A stretch of DNA of 64,000 nucleotides from Streptomyces sp. Tu 3180. GTDB lineage: Bacteria; Actinomycetota; Actinomycetes; Streptomycetales; Streptomycetaceae. The notes under the pieces are model-generated. The model saw nothing but the letters and a program-made list of their open reading frames with translations. It did no database searches and was not told the DNA's origin. The position numbers and the translations under genes were made by a program. Positions within the stretch are counted from its first letter, which is position 1. The number at the start of each line of letters is the position of its first letter. The DNA is taken from positions 5,372,001 to 5,436,000 of the forward strand of contig NZ_WOXS01000002.1 of NCBI RefSeq assembly GCF_009852415.1. Direction: 5' to 3'. Of the stretch, positions 1 through 10,772 are shown one piece after another.

Positions 1-1
1 G

Positions 2-856
2 ATGTCCCTGCTGGCTCCGGTGCTCACCTCCATCAGCGGGACCGACCCGTACACGCTGTACGGACAGGACCCCACGTACGCGGACAAGCCGGTGCTGGAC
101 GACTTCGGTCTGCCGCTCGGCTACCTCGGCGGTGTCTCCGGTGACCACTGGTTCGGCGTCGAGCCGCAGTACGGCCGCGACCTGTTCGCCATGCTGCTGT
201 ACGGCATGCGCACCTCGCTGTTCATGGCGCTGGGCGTGACCGTCCTCGTGGTCCTCACCGGTGTCGTCATCGGTCTGGTCGGCGGCTACTTCGGCGGCAA
301 GACCGACTACTGGATCGGCCGCGTCACCGACTTCTTCCTGTCCTTCCCCAGCCAGCTGTTCTTCATCGCCTTCATGCCCGTGGTGACCGCGTTCTTCGTG
401 GACCCGCGGGAGGAGACGCCCACCTACCTGCGGGCGGTGGCGATCCTGATCGTGCTCTGGGTGCTGGGCTGGATGGGTATGGCCCGACTCGTCCGCTCGA
501 CTGTACTGTCCCTGCGTGAACGCGAGTTCGTGGAGGCGGCCAAGGTCGCCGGCGCGTCGCCCTGGCGGATCGTCCGCAAGGAGATCCTGCCGAACGTCGT
601 CTCGCCGATCCTGGTGCAGTTCACGTACATGCTGCCGAGCACCATCCTCACCATCGCGTTCCTGTCCTTCGCCGGTGTCGGCTTCGTCGAGCCGACCCCC
701 GACTGGGGACGGCTGTTCGCCGCCGGCGCCAGGTACGCCGAGCAGGACCCGGCGTTCATGTTCTTCCCGGGCGTGGCGCTGGTGATCTTCATCCTGTGCT
801 TCAACCTCCTCGGAGACTCGGTACGGGATGCCTTCGACCCCAAGTCCGGGCGCTGA
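2..856 (+). CDS. bldKA: Oligopeptide ABC transporter permease, DppC/BldKA type (5' partial)
   Basis: Inner-membrane permease of a peptide importer; the 284 visible residues match the DppC/OppC family. HWFG and GRDLF, the usual DppC entry motif, occur near residues 50-60. They are followed by about five membrane segments and the ATPase-coupling EAA loop (EAAKVAGASPWRIVRKEILPN, about residue 178). The first transmembrane helix that normally precedes the HWFG motif is absent, so the reading frame very likely begins upstream of the window and the first ATG here is internal. A lipoprotein, a second permease and two ATPases follow on the same strand. The order permease-lipoprotein-permease-ATPase-ATPase is that of bldKA-E of S. 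coelicolor, which imports an extracellular oligopeptide needed for aerial growth. The family is certain; the bldK assignment rests on gene order and size. Confidence 0.85.
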   Translation: MSLLAPVLTSISGTDPYTLYGQDPTYADKPVLDDFGLPLGYLGGVSGDHWFGVEPQYGRDLFAMLLYGMRTSLFMALGVTVLVVLTGVVIGLVGGYFGGKTDYWIGRVTDFFLSFPSQLFFIAFMPVVTAFFVDPREETPTYLRAVAILIVLWVLGWMGMARLVRSTVLSLREREFVEAAKVAGASPWRIVRKEILPNVVSPILVQFTYMLPSTILTIAFLSFAGVGFVEPTPDWGRLFAAGARYAEQDPAFMFFPGVALVIFILCFNLLGDSVRDAFDPKSGR

Positions 857-958
857 ACCGTCCATTGGTGGGGGGTGACTGCCGCCCCCGCGTCGGCCTA
901 CCAGCCGCGTCAGGCAGTACTCATGGATAACAACCGACAGGTAGGTGCAAACACCATC

Positions 959-2752
959 ATGAAGTCGCAGACCTCGCGCAGAGCGCGTGCCATCGTGGTC
1001 GCCCTCGCGGCCGGCTCCCTCGCGCTCACCGCTTGCTCCAAGAACGAGGGCGGCAGCTCGGGCAAGGACTCCAAGAAGGACCAGAAGGAGGCGTCCACCC
1101 AGTCCAAGGCGGTGACCTACGCCGACGCCGCGGCGTCGGCCGGCCCCGCCGAGGAGGTGCCCGGCGCCAAGAGCGGCGGCACCATCCAGGTCTACCAGGA
1201 GGCGGGCCTGTCCCACCTCGACCCGGGCCAGATCTACGTCTCCGACGCCGGCCAGGTCGCCAACCTGCTGTTCCGCGGCCTGACCAACTTCGAGGAGGAC
1301 GGCAAGGGCAACGTCTCGGTCGTCGGTGACCTCGCCACCGACTCCGGCAAGTCCTCCGACGGCGGCAAGACCTGGACGTTCACGCTCAAGGACGGCATCA
1401 AGGACCAGAACGGCAAGGAGATCACCTCCGCCGACGTCCGCCACTCCGTCGAGCGCCTGTACGCCAAGTTCATCTTCGACGGCCCGACCTACCTGCAGAC
1501 CTGGCTGAGCGGCCCGGACTACCGCAAGGCGCTGCCGGACGGCGGCTTCGGCAAGAAGCACCTGCCGGACTCGGTCCTGGAGACCCCGGACGACAAGACC
1601 GTCATCTTCCACTTCGACACCCCGCGTCCGGACCTCCCCCAGACGCTCGCCATGCCGGGCTACTCCGTCGTGCCGGAGGAGTCCGACACGAAGGAGAAGT
1701 ACGACAAGGCCCCGGTCGCCACCGGCCCGTACAAGATCGCCGAGTACAAGGTCGGCAAGACCCTCAAGCTGGTCAAGAACGACCAGTGGGACCCGAAGAC
1801 CGACTCCGTGCGCCACCAGTACGTGGACGGCTGGAACTTCGACTTCGGCGTGACCGAGTCGACCCAGACCAAGCGTCTGATCGCCGACCAGGGCGCGTCG
1901 AAGAGCGCCATCCAGTTCACCGGCAGCGTCGACTCGACCCAGATCCAGGACGTCATCGGCGACCCGGCGGTCAACAAGCGCACGATCAAGGGCTACCAGC
2001 CCTACGTCATGCAGCTGACGTTCAACCTCGACCGCGTCAAGAACAAGAAGGTCCGCGACGCCGTCACCTACGCGGTGAACTCCAAGTCGCTCATCGCCGG
2101 TGAGGGCGGCGCGTACGGCGGCGACGTGGCCCCGAACCTGTTCGCCCCGACCCTGCCGGGCTACGAGGCGGACTACGACCCCTACGGCCGCCTGAAGGCG
2201 CCGCAGGGCGACATCGAGAAGGCCAAGGAGCTCCTGAAGGACGTCCCGGCCGCCGAGAAGAAGCTCGTCTTCGCCTACGGCAACACCGAGCAGGGCCAGA
2301 AGCGCAAGGTCGCCATCGAGGACGCGCTGAGCAAGGTCGGCATCGACGTCGTCTCCAAGGAGATCGACTCCGCGAGCTACTACGAGCAGATCGGCAAGCT
2401 CGACAACCCGTACGACATCTACATCACCGGCTGGGGCCAGGACTGGCCGTCGCCGGGCACGGTCGTCACGCCGATCTACGACGGTGACCAGGTCGCCGAC
2501 GGTGCGCCGAACTACTCGCACATGAAGGACCCGAAGGTCCAGGAGCTCATCAAGAAGGCCCTGACCCAGGAGCCGACCGAGGCCGACAAGACCTGGAAGG
2601 AAGCGCACCGCTACATCCTCGAAGAGGTCAACCCGGCCGCTCCGCTGTGGTACACGAAGCAGTTCCAGCTCTACGGTTCGAACATCGGCGGTGCCCGCTA
2701 CAGCACCGAGTCGAGCTACATCGACGTCACCCGTCTGTTCCTGAAGTCGTAA
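959..2752 (+). CDS. bldKB: Peptide-binding lipoprotein, BldKB-like (SBP family 5)
   Basis: Extracellular solute-binding lipoprotein of the peptide importer, 597 residues. The ATG at 959 gives a classical lipoprotein signal: MKSQTSRRAR, a hydrophobic core and the lipobox LTAC, then a Gly/Ser/Lys-rich linker. AGGTAGGT stands about 10 nt upstream. An in-frame start at 875 would add 28 residues before the signal peptide and is less likely. The mature part has SBP_bac_5 features such as an FRGLTNFEEDGKG segment, VATGPYKIAEYK and the C-terminal APLWYTKQFQLYG. Length agrees with S. coelicolor BldKB (about 600 residues). It lies 102 bp after the permease gene and is followed by a strong hairpin, suggesting it is made in excess over the membrane subunits. 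Confidence 0.88.
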   Translation: MKSQTSRRARAIVVALAAGSLALTACSKNEGGSSGKDSKKDQKEASTQSKAVTYADAAASAGPAEEVPGAKSGGTIQVYQEAGLSHLDPGQIYVSDAGQVANLLFRGLTNFEEDGKGNVSVVGDLATDSGKSSDGGKTWTFTLKDGIKDQNGKEITSADVRHSVERLYAKFIFDGPTYLQTWLSGPDYRKALPDGGFGKKHLPDSVLETPDDKTVIFHFDTPRPDLPQTLAMPGYSVVPEESDTKEKYDKAPVATGPYKIAEYKVGKTLKLVKNDQWDPKTDSVRHQYVDGWNFDFGVTESTQTKRLIADQGASKSAIQFTGSVDSTQIQDVIGDPAVNKRTIKGYQPYVMQLTFNLDRVKNKKVRDAVTYAVNSKSLIAGEGGAYGGDVAPNLFAPTLPGYEADYDPYGRLKAPQGDIEKAKELLKDVPAAEKKLVFAYGNTEQGQKRKVAIEDALSKVGIDVVSKEIDSASYYEQIGKLDNPYDIYITGWGQDWPSPGTVVTPIYDGDQVADGAPNYSHMKDPKVQELIKKALTQEPTEADKTWKEAHRYILEEVNPAAPLWYTKQFQLYGSNIGGARYSTESSYIDVTRLFLKS

Positions 2753-2767
2753 CTCTCTACGGCTGAT

Positions 2768-2803
2768 CGCGGGAGTGCGCACCAGGCGGAGCGCACTCCC
2801 GCG
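2768..2803 (+). terminator. Intercistronic hairpin between bldKB and bldKC
   Basis: A perfect 13-bp inverted repeat (CGCGGGAGTGCGC, a 10-nt loop, then its complement) begins 15 nt after the lipoprotein stop codon and ends 47 nt before the next start. There is no T-run. In this position it could partly terminate transcription or protect the 3' end of the lipoprotein mRNA, giving binding protein in excess of permease. That role is inferred; only the hairpin is seen. Confidence 0.7.
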
Positions 2804-2850
2804 GTTCCGTGAAACCGCCCACCGCCTCCGCAGAGAGCAGCTTCCCCGCC

Positions 2851-3828
2851 ATGCTTCAGTTCATACTCCGGCGTTCGGTCGGTGCCGTCGTCACCTTGTT
2901 CCTCATCGGCGCCGCCACCTTCTTCCTCTTCGTCGCCGCGCCCTCCGATTACGCCTCCCTGGCCTGTGGCAAGGACTGCTCGCCCGCGCGACTGGAGGAC
3001 ATCCGCGAAGCGCTCGGCCTGAACCAGCCGATCGCCCAGCAGTTCTGGGAGTTCATGTCCGGCATCGTCGCCGGCCGCGACTTCCCGGACGGGCACTGCG
3101 CGGCCCCGTGCCTCGGCCAGTCGTTCTACTCGGGCGACTTCGTCTGGGACACGATCATGGACCGCTTCCCGCTCACGCTGTCGCTGACCATCGGCTCGAT
3201 CGTCGTCTTCCTGTTCGTCGGTCTCGGTACGGGCATGCTGGCCGCCTACAAGCGCGGCTCCGCGGTGGACAAGGTGGCCACCGGCGCGTCCATGGTGCTC
3301 AGCTCCTTCCAGATCTACTTCCTGGGCCCGATCGCGCTGATGATCTTCGTCTACAGCACCGGCTGGATGGAGGACCCCAAGTACGTCCCGTTCACCGAGG
3401 ACCCGGTGGGCTGGCTCGTCGGACTGTCCATCCCCATGGTCGTGATGGCCACGATCTTCACCGCGCAGTACACGCGTATGGCGCGCGCCTCGATGATCGA
3501 GCAGCTCGCCGAGGAGCACGTGCGCACCGCCCGGGCCAAGGGCATGTCGAGGAACTACGTGTTCTTCCGCTACGCCTGGCGGGGTTCCCTCATCCCGATC
3601 GTCACCATCCTGGGCATCGACATCAGTGCCCTGCTGGGCGGCGGCGTGGTCACGGAACTGACCTTCTCCCTCCAGGGAATCGGTCGCCTCGCCGTCGACG
3701 GAGCGGTCAACAAGGACCTCCCGCTGACGATGGGCGTCATGCTGTTCGGAGCCTTCTTCATCCTGCTCCTGAACATCCTCGTCGACATCGCGTACGCCTG
3801 GATCGACCCGCGCGTCCGGCTCTCCTAG
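2851..3828 (+). CDS. bldKC: Oligopeptide ABC transporter permease, DppB/BldKC type
   Basis: Second inner-membrane permease of the first importer, 325 residues from the ATG at 2851 (MLQFILRRSVGAVVTLFLIG, the standard DppB opening helix). GAGAG precedes that ATG. An upstream in-frame start at 2809 adds 14 residues without a family match. Six membrane segments are apparent. The coupling loop containing EEHVRTARAKGMSRNYVFF lies near residue 225, and the protein ends with the usual DPRVRLS. Insertions after the first helix, including the cysteine-containing CGKDC and CAAPC segments, are longer than in E. coli DppB and resemble actinobacterial homologues. It pairs with the DppC-type subunit encoded before the lipoprotein gene. 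Confidence 0.88.
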   Translation: MLQFILRRSVGAVVTLFLIGAATFFLFVAAPSDYASLACGKDCSPARLEDIREALGLNQPIAQQFWEFMSGIVAGRDFPDGHCAAPCLGQSFYSGDFVWDTIMDRFPLTLSLTIGSIVVFLFVGLGTGMLAAYKRGSAVDKVATGASMVLSSFQIYFLGPIALMIFVYSTGWMEDPKYVPFTEDPVGWLVGLSIPMVVMATIFTAQYTRMARASMIEQLAEEHVRTARAKGMSRNYVFFRYAWRGSLIPIVTILGIDISALLGGGVVTELTFSLQGIGRLAVDGAVNKDLPLTMGVMLFGAFFILLLNILVDIAYAWIDPRVRLS

Positions 3829-3843
3829 GAAGAACGAACCACC

Positions 3844-4905
3844 GTGACCACACTGACCAAGACCGAGGACGCCCCGGCCCCGACCGGGCCCGAGAGCTTC
3901 CTCTCGGTCCGTGACCTGCGGGTGCAGTTCTCCACCGAGGACGGCATCGTCAAGGCGGTCGACGGCCTCTCCTTCGACGTCGAGCGCGGCAAGACCCTGG
4001 GCATCGTGGGCGAGTCGGGTTCCGGCAAGTCCGTCACCAACCTGACGATCCTGGGCCTGCACAACCCGCGGACGTCGACGATCCAGGGTGAGATCGTCCT
4101 GGACGGCCAGGAACTCGTCACCGCCGAGGAGAAGGAGCTGGAGCAGCTCCGCGGCAACAAGATGGCGATGATCTTCCAGGACCCGCTGACCGCGCTGTCC
4201 CCGTACTACACGGTGGGCCGGCAGCTGTCCGAGCCGTTCATGAAGCACACCGGCGCCTCCAAGAAGGAGGCGAAGGACCGGGCGATCCAGATGCTGGAGA
4301 AGGTCGGCATCCCGCAGCCCAAGGTGCGCTTCGACGACTACCCGCACCAGTTCTCCGGCGGCATGCGCCAGCGCGCGATGATCGCCATGGCGCTGATGTG
4401 CGACCCCGACCTGCTGATCGCCGACGAGCCGACCACCGCGCTCGACGTGACCGTGCAGGCGCAGATCCTGGACCTGCTCAAGGACCTCCAGCAGGAGTTC
4501 GGGTCCGCGATCATCTTCATCACCCACGACCTCGGCGTCATCTCGAACATGGCCGACGACCTGCTCGTGATGTACGCGGGCCGGGCCGTGGAGCGCGGCA
4601 GCGTCAAGGAGGTGCTGCGCACCCCCAAGCACCCCTACACCTGGGGCCTGCTCAGCTCGATGCCGCGCCTGGACGGCGACATCCACGAGGAGCTCACCCC
4701 GATCCCCGGCTCCCCGCCGTCGCTGCTCAACCCGCCCTCCGGCTGCCCCTTCCACCCCCGCTGCGCCTTCACGGGCGAGGTGTCGGGCAACCGCTGCAGC
4801 ACGGAACGGCCGCCGCTCGGCGAAGGCCGCGCCGCGGCGTGCCACCTGACGGCGGAGCAGAAGCAGACCATCTTCATCGACAAGATCCAGCCCCGGCTGC
4901 GCTAG
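3844..4905 (+). CDS. bldKD: Oligopeptide ABC transporter ATPase, DppD/BldKD type
   Basis: Cytoplasmic ATPase driving the importer, 353 residues, starting at GTG 3844 with AGGAAG about 10 nt upstream. Walker A GESGSGKS lies at residues 56-63, the Q-loop glutamine at 112, signature FSGGMRQ at 170-176 and Walker B LLIADEP at 190-196, followed by the H-loop (ITHDLG). The C-terminal oligopeptide-transporter domain carries four spaced cysteines (CPFHPRC, then two single Cys). In this ATPase subfamily they form an iron-sulfur cluster. It is 15 nt from the permease stop and 13 nt from the next ATPase start, so it belongs to the same operon and should heterodimerise with its neighbour. Confidence 0.88.
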   Translation: MTTLTKTEDAPAPTGPESFLSVRDLRVQFSTEDGIVKAVDGLSFDVERGKTLGIVGESGSGKSVTNLTILGLHNPRTSTIQGEIVLDGQELVTAEEKELEQLRGNKMAMIFQDPLTALSPYYTVGRQLSEPFMKHTGASKKEAKDRAIQMLEKVGIPQPKVRFDDYPHQFSGGMRQRAMIAMALMCDPDLLIADEPTTALDVTVQAQILDLLKDLQQEFGSAIIFITHDLGVISNMADDLLVMYAGRAVERGSVKEVLRTPKHPYTWGLLSSMPRLDGDIHEELTPIPGSPPSLLNPPSGCPFHPRCAFTGEVSGNRCSTERPPLGEGRAAACHLTAEQKQTIFIDKIQPRLR

Positions 4906-4918
4906 GGAGATCCGAGAC

Positions 4919-6037
<1,119 letters not shown>

Positions 6038-6054
6038 CACCCCGTCGGAACCCG

Positions 6055-6092
6055 CGGCTGCCGTCCGTCCCCCCAGGGGCGGACGGCAGCCG
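6055..6092 (+). terminator. Terminator after first peptide transporter operon
   Basis: A 13-bp perfect stem (CGGCTGCCGTCCG and complement) encloses a C/G-rich 12-nt loop that can itself pair (CCCC/GGGG). It lies 18 nt after the bldKE stop and about 155 nt before the next operon, without a T-run, as is common in Streptomyces. Confidence 0.75.
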
Positions 6093-6247
6093 TCGTTCGT
6101 CGCCGCGTACGCGCAACCCGGCCGGAGCCCCCCGTCCGGCCCCCGTCCGGCCCCCGTACAGCCCTCGTGCGTGTGCGCCGTGCCCCTTCTGCGCGGATAT
6201 TGAGCGCACAGGGCAGCGCACCACCGCGCACGTACGAGGAGGCACCC

Positions 6248-7870
6248 ATGCGCCGAGCCACGCACACCCCCTGGGCCGTCTGCGCGGTGGCGGCCGCCCT
6301 CGTCGCGACGGCCTGCGGAGGCGGGGGCGCCGGCGACGGTGACGCCGTGCTGAGCGCCTCCTGGGGCGACCCGCAGAACCCGCTGGAGCCGGCCAACACC
6401 AACGAGGTCCAGGGCGGCAAGGTCCTCGACATGATCTTCCGGGGGCTCAAGCGCTACGACCCGGAGACCGGCGAGGCGAAGGACATGCTCGCCGAGAGGA
6501 TCGAGACCTCGGACTCGCGGAACTTCACCATCACCGTCAAGGACGGCTGGACCTTCAGCAACGGCGAGAAGGTCACCGCCCGGTCCTTCGTGGACGCCTG
6601 GAACTACGGCGCCGCCCTGAGGAACAACCAGCGCAACTCCTACTTCTTCGGCTACATCGAGGGCTACGACGAAGTCCACCCCGAGGGCGGCGGCAAGCAG
6701 ACCGCCGACACCCTCTCCGGGCTGAAGGTCGTCGACGACCGCACCTTCACCGTCACGCTCTCCCAGAAGTTCTCCGGCTTCCCCGACACCCTCGGCTACA
6801 ACGCGTTCGCCCCGCTGCCCCGGGCCTTCTTCGACGACCACGACGCCTGGGTGAGGAAGCCGGTCGGCAACGGCCCCTACCTGGTCGACTCCTACACGCG
6901 CGGCTCGCAGATGGCCCTGCGCACGTGGGAGGACTACCCCGGCCCCGACAAGGCGCGCAACGGCGGCGTCGACCTCAAGGTCTACACCGACAACAACACC
7001 GCCTACACCGACCTGCTGGCCGGCAACCTCGACCTGGTGGACGACGTCCCGGCGGCCCAGCTGAAGAACGTCGGGAACGACCTCGGCGACCGCTACCTCA
7101 ACACCCCCGCCGGCATCATCCAGACCCTCGCCTTCCCCTACTACGACGAGAACTGGAGCAGACCCGGCATGGAGAAGGTCCGCACGGGCCTGTCCATGGC
7201 GATCGACCGCGAGCAGATCACCGACACCATCTTCCGGAAGACCCGCACCCCGGCGACCGACTGGGCCTCCCCGGTGCTCGGCGAGGACGGCGGCTTCAAG
7301 GCGGGCCTGTGCGGCGAGGCCTGCGCGTACAGGCCGGACGAGGCCAGGAGGCTCATCGCGGAGGGCGGCGGACTGCCCGGGGGCCGCGTCACCATCACCT
7401 ACAACGCGGACACCGGCTCCCACCGCCAGTGGGTCGACGCCGTCTGCAACTCCATCAACAACGCGCTGGGCGACGAACGCGCCTGCACCGGCAACCCGGT
7501 CGGCACCTTCGCCGACTTCCGCGACCGGATCACCCGGCAGAAGATGACCGGCCCGTTCCGCGCCGGCTGGCAGATGGACTACCCGCTCATCCAGAACTTC
7601 CTCCAGCCGCTCTACTACACCGACGCCTCCTCCAACGACGGCGGGTGGTCCAACAAGGACTTCGACGGTCTCGTCGACCGGGCCAACCAGGAGACCGACG
7701 CCGCCCGGTCCGTCGGCCTGTTCCAGCAGGCCGAGCAGGTCGTCCGCGACCACATGGCCGCCATTCCGCTGTGGTACCAGAACGGCAGTGCCGGCTGGTC
7801 CGAGCGGCTGTCCGACGTGCGGCTCAACCCCTTCAGCGTCCCCGTGTACGACCAGATCAGGGTGAGCTGA
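6248..7870 (+). CDS. Peptide-binding lipoprotein of second ABC importer
   Basis: Solute-binding protein of family 5 (DppA/OppA-like), 540 residues from ATG 6248. GAGGAGG lies 7 nt upstream and decides this start over an in-frame GTG at 6167. The signal peptide MRRATHTPWAVCAVAAALVA ends in the lipobox TAC-G and a glycine-rich linker. Typical SBP_bac_5 signatures include KVLDMIFRGLKRYD, the ADTLSGLKVVDDRTFTVTL strand and the C-terminal IPLWYQNGSAGW. It opens a five-gene operon whose remaining genes overlap or nearly touch. The peptide specificity cannot be read from sequence; its position matches the transporter that follows bldK in S. coelicolor. Confidence 0.88.
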   Translation: MRRATHTPWAVCAVAAALVATACGGGGAGDGDAVLSASWGDPQNPLEPANTNEVQGGKVLDMIFRGLKRYDPETGEAKDMLAERIETSDSRNFTITVKDGWTFSNGEKVTARSFVDAWNYGAALRNNQRNSYFFGYIEGYDEVHPEGGGKQTADTLSGLKVVDDRTFTVTLSQKFSGFPDTLGYNAFAPLPRAFFDDHDAWVRKPVGNGPYLVDSYTRGSQMALRTWEDYPGPDKARNGGVDLKVYTDNNTAYTDLLAGNLDLVDDVPAAQLKNVGNDLGDRYLNTPAGIIQTLAFPYYDENWSRPGMEKVRTGLSMAIDREQITDTIFRKTRTPATDWASPVLGEDGGFKAGLCGEACAYRPDEARRLIAEGGGLPGGRVTITYNADTGSHRQWVDAVCNSINNALGDERACTGNPVGTFADFRDRITRQKMTGPFRAGWQMDYPLIQNFLQPLYYTDASSNDGGWSNKDFDGLVDRANQETDAARSVGLFQQAEQVVRDHMAAIPLWYQNGSAGWSERLSDVRLNPFSVPVYDQIRVS

Positions 7871-7875
7871 GTGCC

Positions 7876-8799
7876 ATGGGGCGCTACGTCGTCCGGCGTC
7901 TGCTCCAGATGGTCCCGGTGTTCGCCGGAGCCACGCTGCTGATCTTCCTCATGGTCAACGTGATGGGCGATCCCGTCGCGGGCCTGTGCGGCGAGCGCCG
8001 CTGCGATCCGGCGACCGCCGCCCGGCTGCGGGCGGAGTTCGGCCTCGACCAGCCGGTCTGGCAGCAGTACCTGACCTACATGGGGAACGTCTTCACCGGC
8101 GACTTCGGCACGGCGTTCAACGGCCAGGAGGTCACCGAGCTGATGGCGACGGCGTTCCCCGTCACCCTCCGGCTCACCCTGATCGCGGTCTTCTTCGAGA
8201 TCGTCGTCGGCGTCACCCTCGGCGTGCTCACCGGACTGCGCCGGGGCCGCCCCGTCGACACCGGCGTCCTGCTGCTCACCCTCGTCGTCATCTCCGTGCC
8301 CACCTTCGTCACCGGCCTGCTGCTCCAGCTGCTGCTCGGGGTGAAGTGGGGCTGGATCCGGCCCTCGGTCTCCGCCGAGGCGCCGTTCGGCGAGCTGGTC
8401 CTGCCCGGTCTGGTGCTGGCCTCCGTCTCCCTCGCCTACGTCACCCGGCTGACCCGCACCTCCATCGCCGAGAACCGGCACTCCGACTACGTCCGCACCG
8501 CCGTCGCCAAGGGCCTGCCCCGGCACCGGGTCGTCACCCGGCACCTGCTGCGCAACTCCCTCATCCCCGTGGTCACCTTCATCGGCGCGGACGTCGGCTT
8601 CCTCATGGGCGGCGCGATCGTCACCGAGCGGATCTTCAACATCCACGGCGTCGGCTACCAGCTCTACCAGGGCATCCTGCGCCAGAACACCCAGACCGTC
8701 GTCGGCTTCGTGACCGTGCTCGTGCTGGTGTTCCTGGTCGCCAACCTCGTCGTCGACCTCCTGTACGCCGTACTGGACCCGAGGATCCGCTATGTCTGA
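7876..8799 (+). CDS. Peptide ABC transporter permease, DppB type (second importer)
   Basis: Inner-membrane permease, 307 residues from ATG 7876 (MGRYVVRRLLQMVPVFAGAT, the canonical DppB first helix), 5 nt after the lipoprotein stop. GGTGAG in the preceding gene can serve as ribosome binding site. Visible family features are GLDQPVWQQYLTY after the first helix, the coupling loop with RTAVAKGLPRHRVVTRHLLRNS near residue 210, and the ending YAVLDPRIRYV. Its last 8 bases overlap the start of the next permease, indicating translational coupling. Confidence 0.88.
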   Translation: MGRYVVRRLLQMVPVFAGATLLIFLMVNVMGDPVAGLCGERRCDPATAARLRAEFGLDQPVWQQYLTYMGNVFTGDFGTAFNGQEVTELMATAFPVTLRLTLIAVFFEIVVGVTLGVLTGLRRGRPVDTGVLLLTLVVISVPTFVTGLLLQLLLGVKWGWIRPSVSAEAPFGELVLPGLVLASVSLAYVTRLTRTSIAENRHSDYVRTAVAKGLPRHRVVTRHLLRNSLIPVVTFIGADVGFLMGGAIVTERIFNIHGVGYQLYQGILRQNTQTVVGFVTVLVLVFLVANLVVDLLYAVLDPRIRYV

Positions 8800-9799
8800 G
8801 CAGCACTACGACCCCGAGCGCGTCGTCGCGGTGACCGGCGTGGGCGGCACCGTGGACCTGGGCGCGGACGGGACGGAGACCCTCGAGAGGGCGCCGGGCG
8901 GCCGGAAGGGCCGGGACGGCCCGGACGGCCCGGACGGCTCCGGACCGCGGGGCAGGCCCCGTTCCCTGTGGTCCGACGCCTGGCGCGACCTGCGCCGCAA
9001 CCCCGTCTTCGTCGTCTCCGGGCTGGTGATCTGCTTCCTGGTCCTCATCGCCCTGTGGCCCTCGGCGATCGCCCCCGGCAGCCCCCTCGCGTGCGACCTG
9101 GCCCACGCGCAGGAGGGCGCCCGGCCGGGCCACCCCTTCGGCTTCGACGGCCAGGGCTGCGACGTCTACACCCGCACCGTCCACGGTGCCCGCACGTCCG
9201 TGGCGGTCGGTGTCCTCGCCACCCTCGGCGTCGCCGTCCTCGGCAGCGTCCTCGGCGCCCTCGCCGGGTTCTTCGGCGGCGTCTGGGACTCGCTCCTGTC
9301 CCGGGTCACCGACGTCTTCTTCGCCATCCCGGTCGTCCTCGGCGGACTGGTGCTGCTGTCCGTCATCACCAGCGACACCGTCTGGCCGGTCATCGGCTTC
9401 ATCGTGCTGCTCGGCTGGCCGCAGATCTTCCGCATCGCCCGCGGCGCCGTCATCACCGCCAAGCAGAACGACTACGTCCAGGCCGCGCGGGCGCTCGGCG
9501 CCTCCCACGCCCGGCTGGTGCTGCGGCACATCGCCCCCAACGCCGTCGCCCCGGTCATCGTCGTCGCGACCATCGCGCTCGGCACGTACATCGCCCTGGA
9601 GGCCACCCTGTCCTACCTCGGCGTCGGCCTGAAGCCGCCCAGCGTCTCCTGGGGCATCGACATCTCCGCCGCCTCCCCGTACGTCCGCAACGCCCCGCAC
9701 GCGCTGCTGTGGCCCTCCGGGGCCCTCGCGGTCACCGTCCTGGCGTTCATCATGCTCGGCGACGCGGTGCGCGACGCCCTCGACCCGAAACTGAGGTGA
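8792..9799 (+). CDS. Peptide ABC transporter permease, DppC type (second importer)
   Basis: Partner permease, 335 residues. A hydrophilic N-terminal extension of about 65 residues, with DGPDGPDGSG repeats, precedes the first membrane helix (NPVFVVSGLVICFLVLIAL). This is longer than the short cytoplasmic end of E. coli DppC. Family motifs: HPFGFDGQGCDVYTR (the substitute for the usual G-Q-D-R loop) and the coupling loop YVQAARALGASHARLVLRHI. Six helices are apparent and the protein ends DALDPKLR. Its start overlaps the previous gene by 8 bp and its stop is 6 nt before the next ATPase gene. Confidence 0.87.
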   Translation: MSEQHYDPERVVAVTGVGGTVDLGADGTETLERAPGGRKGRDGPDGPDGSGPRGRPRSLWSDAWRDLRRNPVFVVSGLVICFLVLIALWPSAIAPGSPLACDLAHAQEGARPGHPFGFDGQGCDVYTRTVHGARTSVAVGVLATLGVAVLGSVLGALAGFFGGVWDSLLSRVTDVFFAIPVVLGGLVLLSVITSDTVWPVIGFIVLLGWPQIFRIARGAVITAKQNDYVQAARALGASHARLVLRHIAPNAVAPVIVVATIALGTYIALEATLSYLGVGLKPPSVSWGIDISAASPYVRNAPHALLWPSGALAVTVLAFIMLGDAVRDALDPKLR

Positions 9800-9805
9800 G
9801 CCGCC

Positions 9806-10772
9806 GTGCTGCTCGAAGTCCGGGACCTGCACGTGGAGTTCCGCACCCGGGACGGGATCGCCAAGGCCGTCGACGGCCTCGGCTACGGCGTGGACGCGGG
9901 CGAGACGCTGGCCGTGCTCGGCGAGTCCGGCTCCGGCAAGTCGGTGACCGCGCAGGCGGTCATGGGCATCCTCGACACGCCGCCCGGCCGGATCACCGGC
10001 GGCGAGGTCGTCTTCCGGGGGCGGGACCTGCTGAGGCTGAAGGAGGACGAACGCCGCAGGGTCCGGGGCGCCGAGATGGCGATGATCTTCCAGGACGCGC
10101 TGTCGTCCCTGAACCCCGTGCTCACCGTCGGCGACCAGCTCGGTGAGATGTTCACCGTGCACCGGGGCATGTCGCGCAAGGAGGCACGGGCCAGGGCCGT
10201 CGAGCTGATGGACCGGGTGCGCATCCCCGCCGCCCGGGAACGGGTGGGGCAGTACCCGCACCAGTTCTCCGGCGGCATGCGCCAGCGCATCATGATCGCG
10301 ATGGCGCTGGCCCTGGAGCCGGCCCTGATCATCGCCGACGAGCCGACCACCGCCCTCGACGTCACCGTCCAGGCACAGGTCATGGACCTGCTCGCGGAGC
10401 TCCGGCGGGAGTACCGCATGGGCCTGATCCTCATCACCCACGACCTGGGCGTGGTCGCCGACGTCGCCGACCGCATCGCCGTGATGTACGCGGGCCGCAT
10501 CGTCGAGTCGGCCCCCGTGCACGACATCTACCGGGCCCCGGCCCACCCCTACACCCGCGGCCTGCTGGAGTCCGTCCCGCGCCTGGACCTCAAGGGCCGG
10601 CAGCTCCAGGCCGTCAAGGGCCTGCCGCCCAACCTCACGCGCATCCCGCCGGGCTGCGCCTTCCACCCCCGCTGCCCGCTGGCCCGGGACGTCTGCCGCA
10701 CCGACGAGCCCCCGCTGTACGAGGTCTCGCAGACCCGGGGGAGCGCCTGCCACTTCTGGAGGGAGTGCCTGG

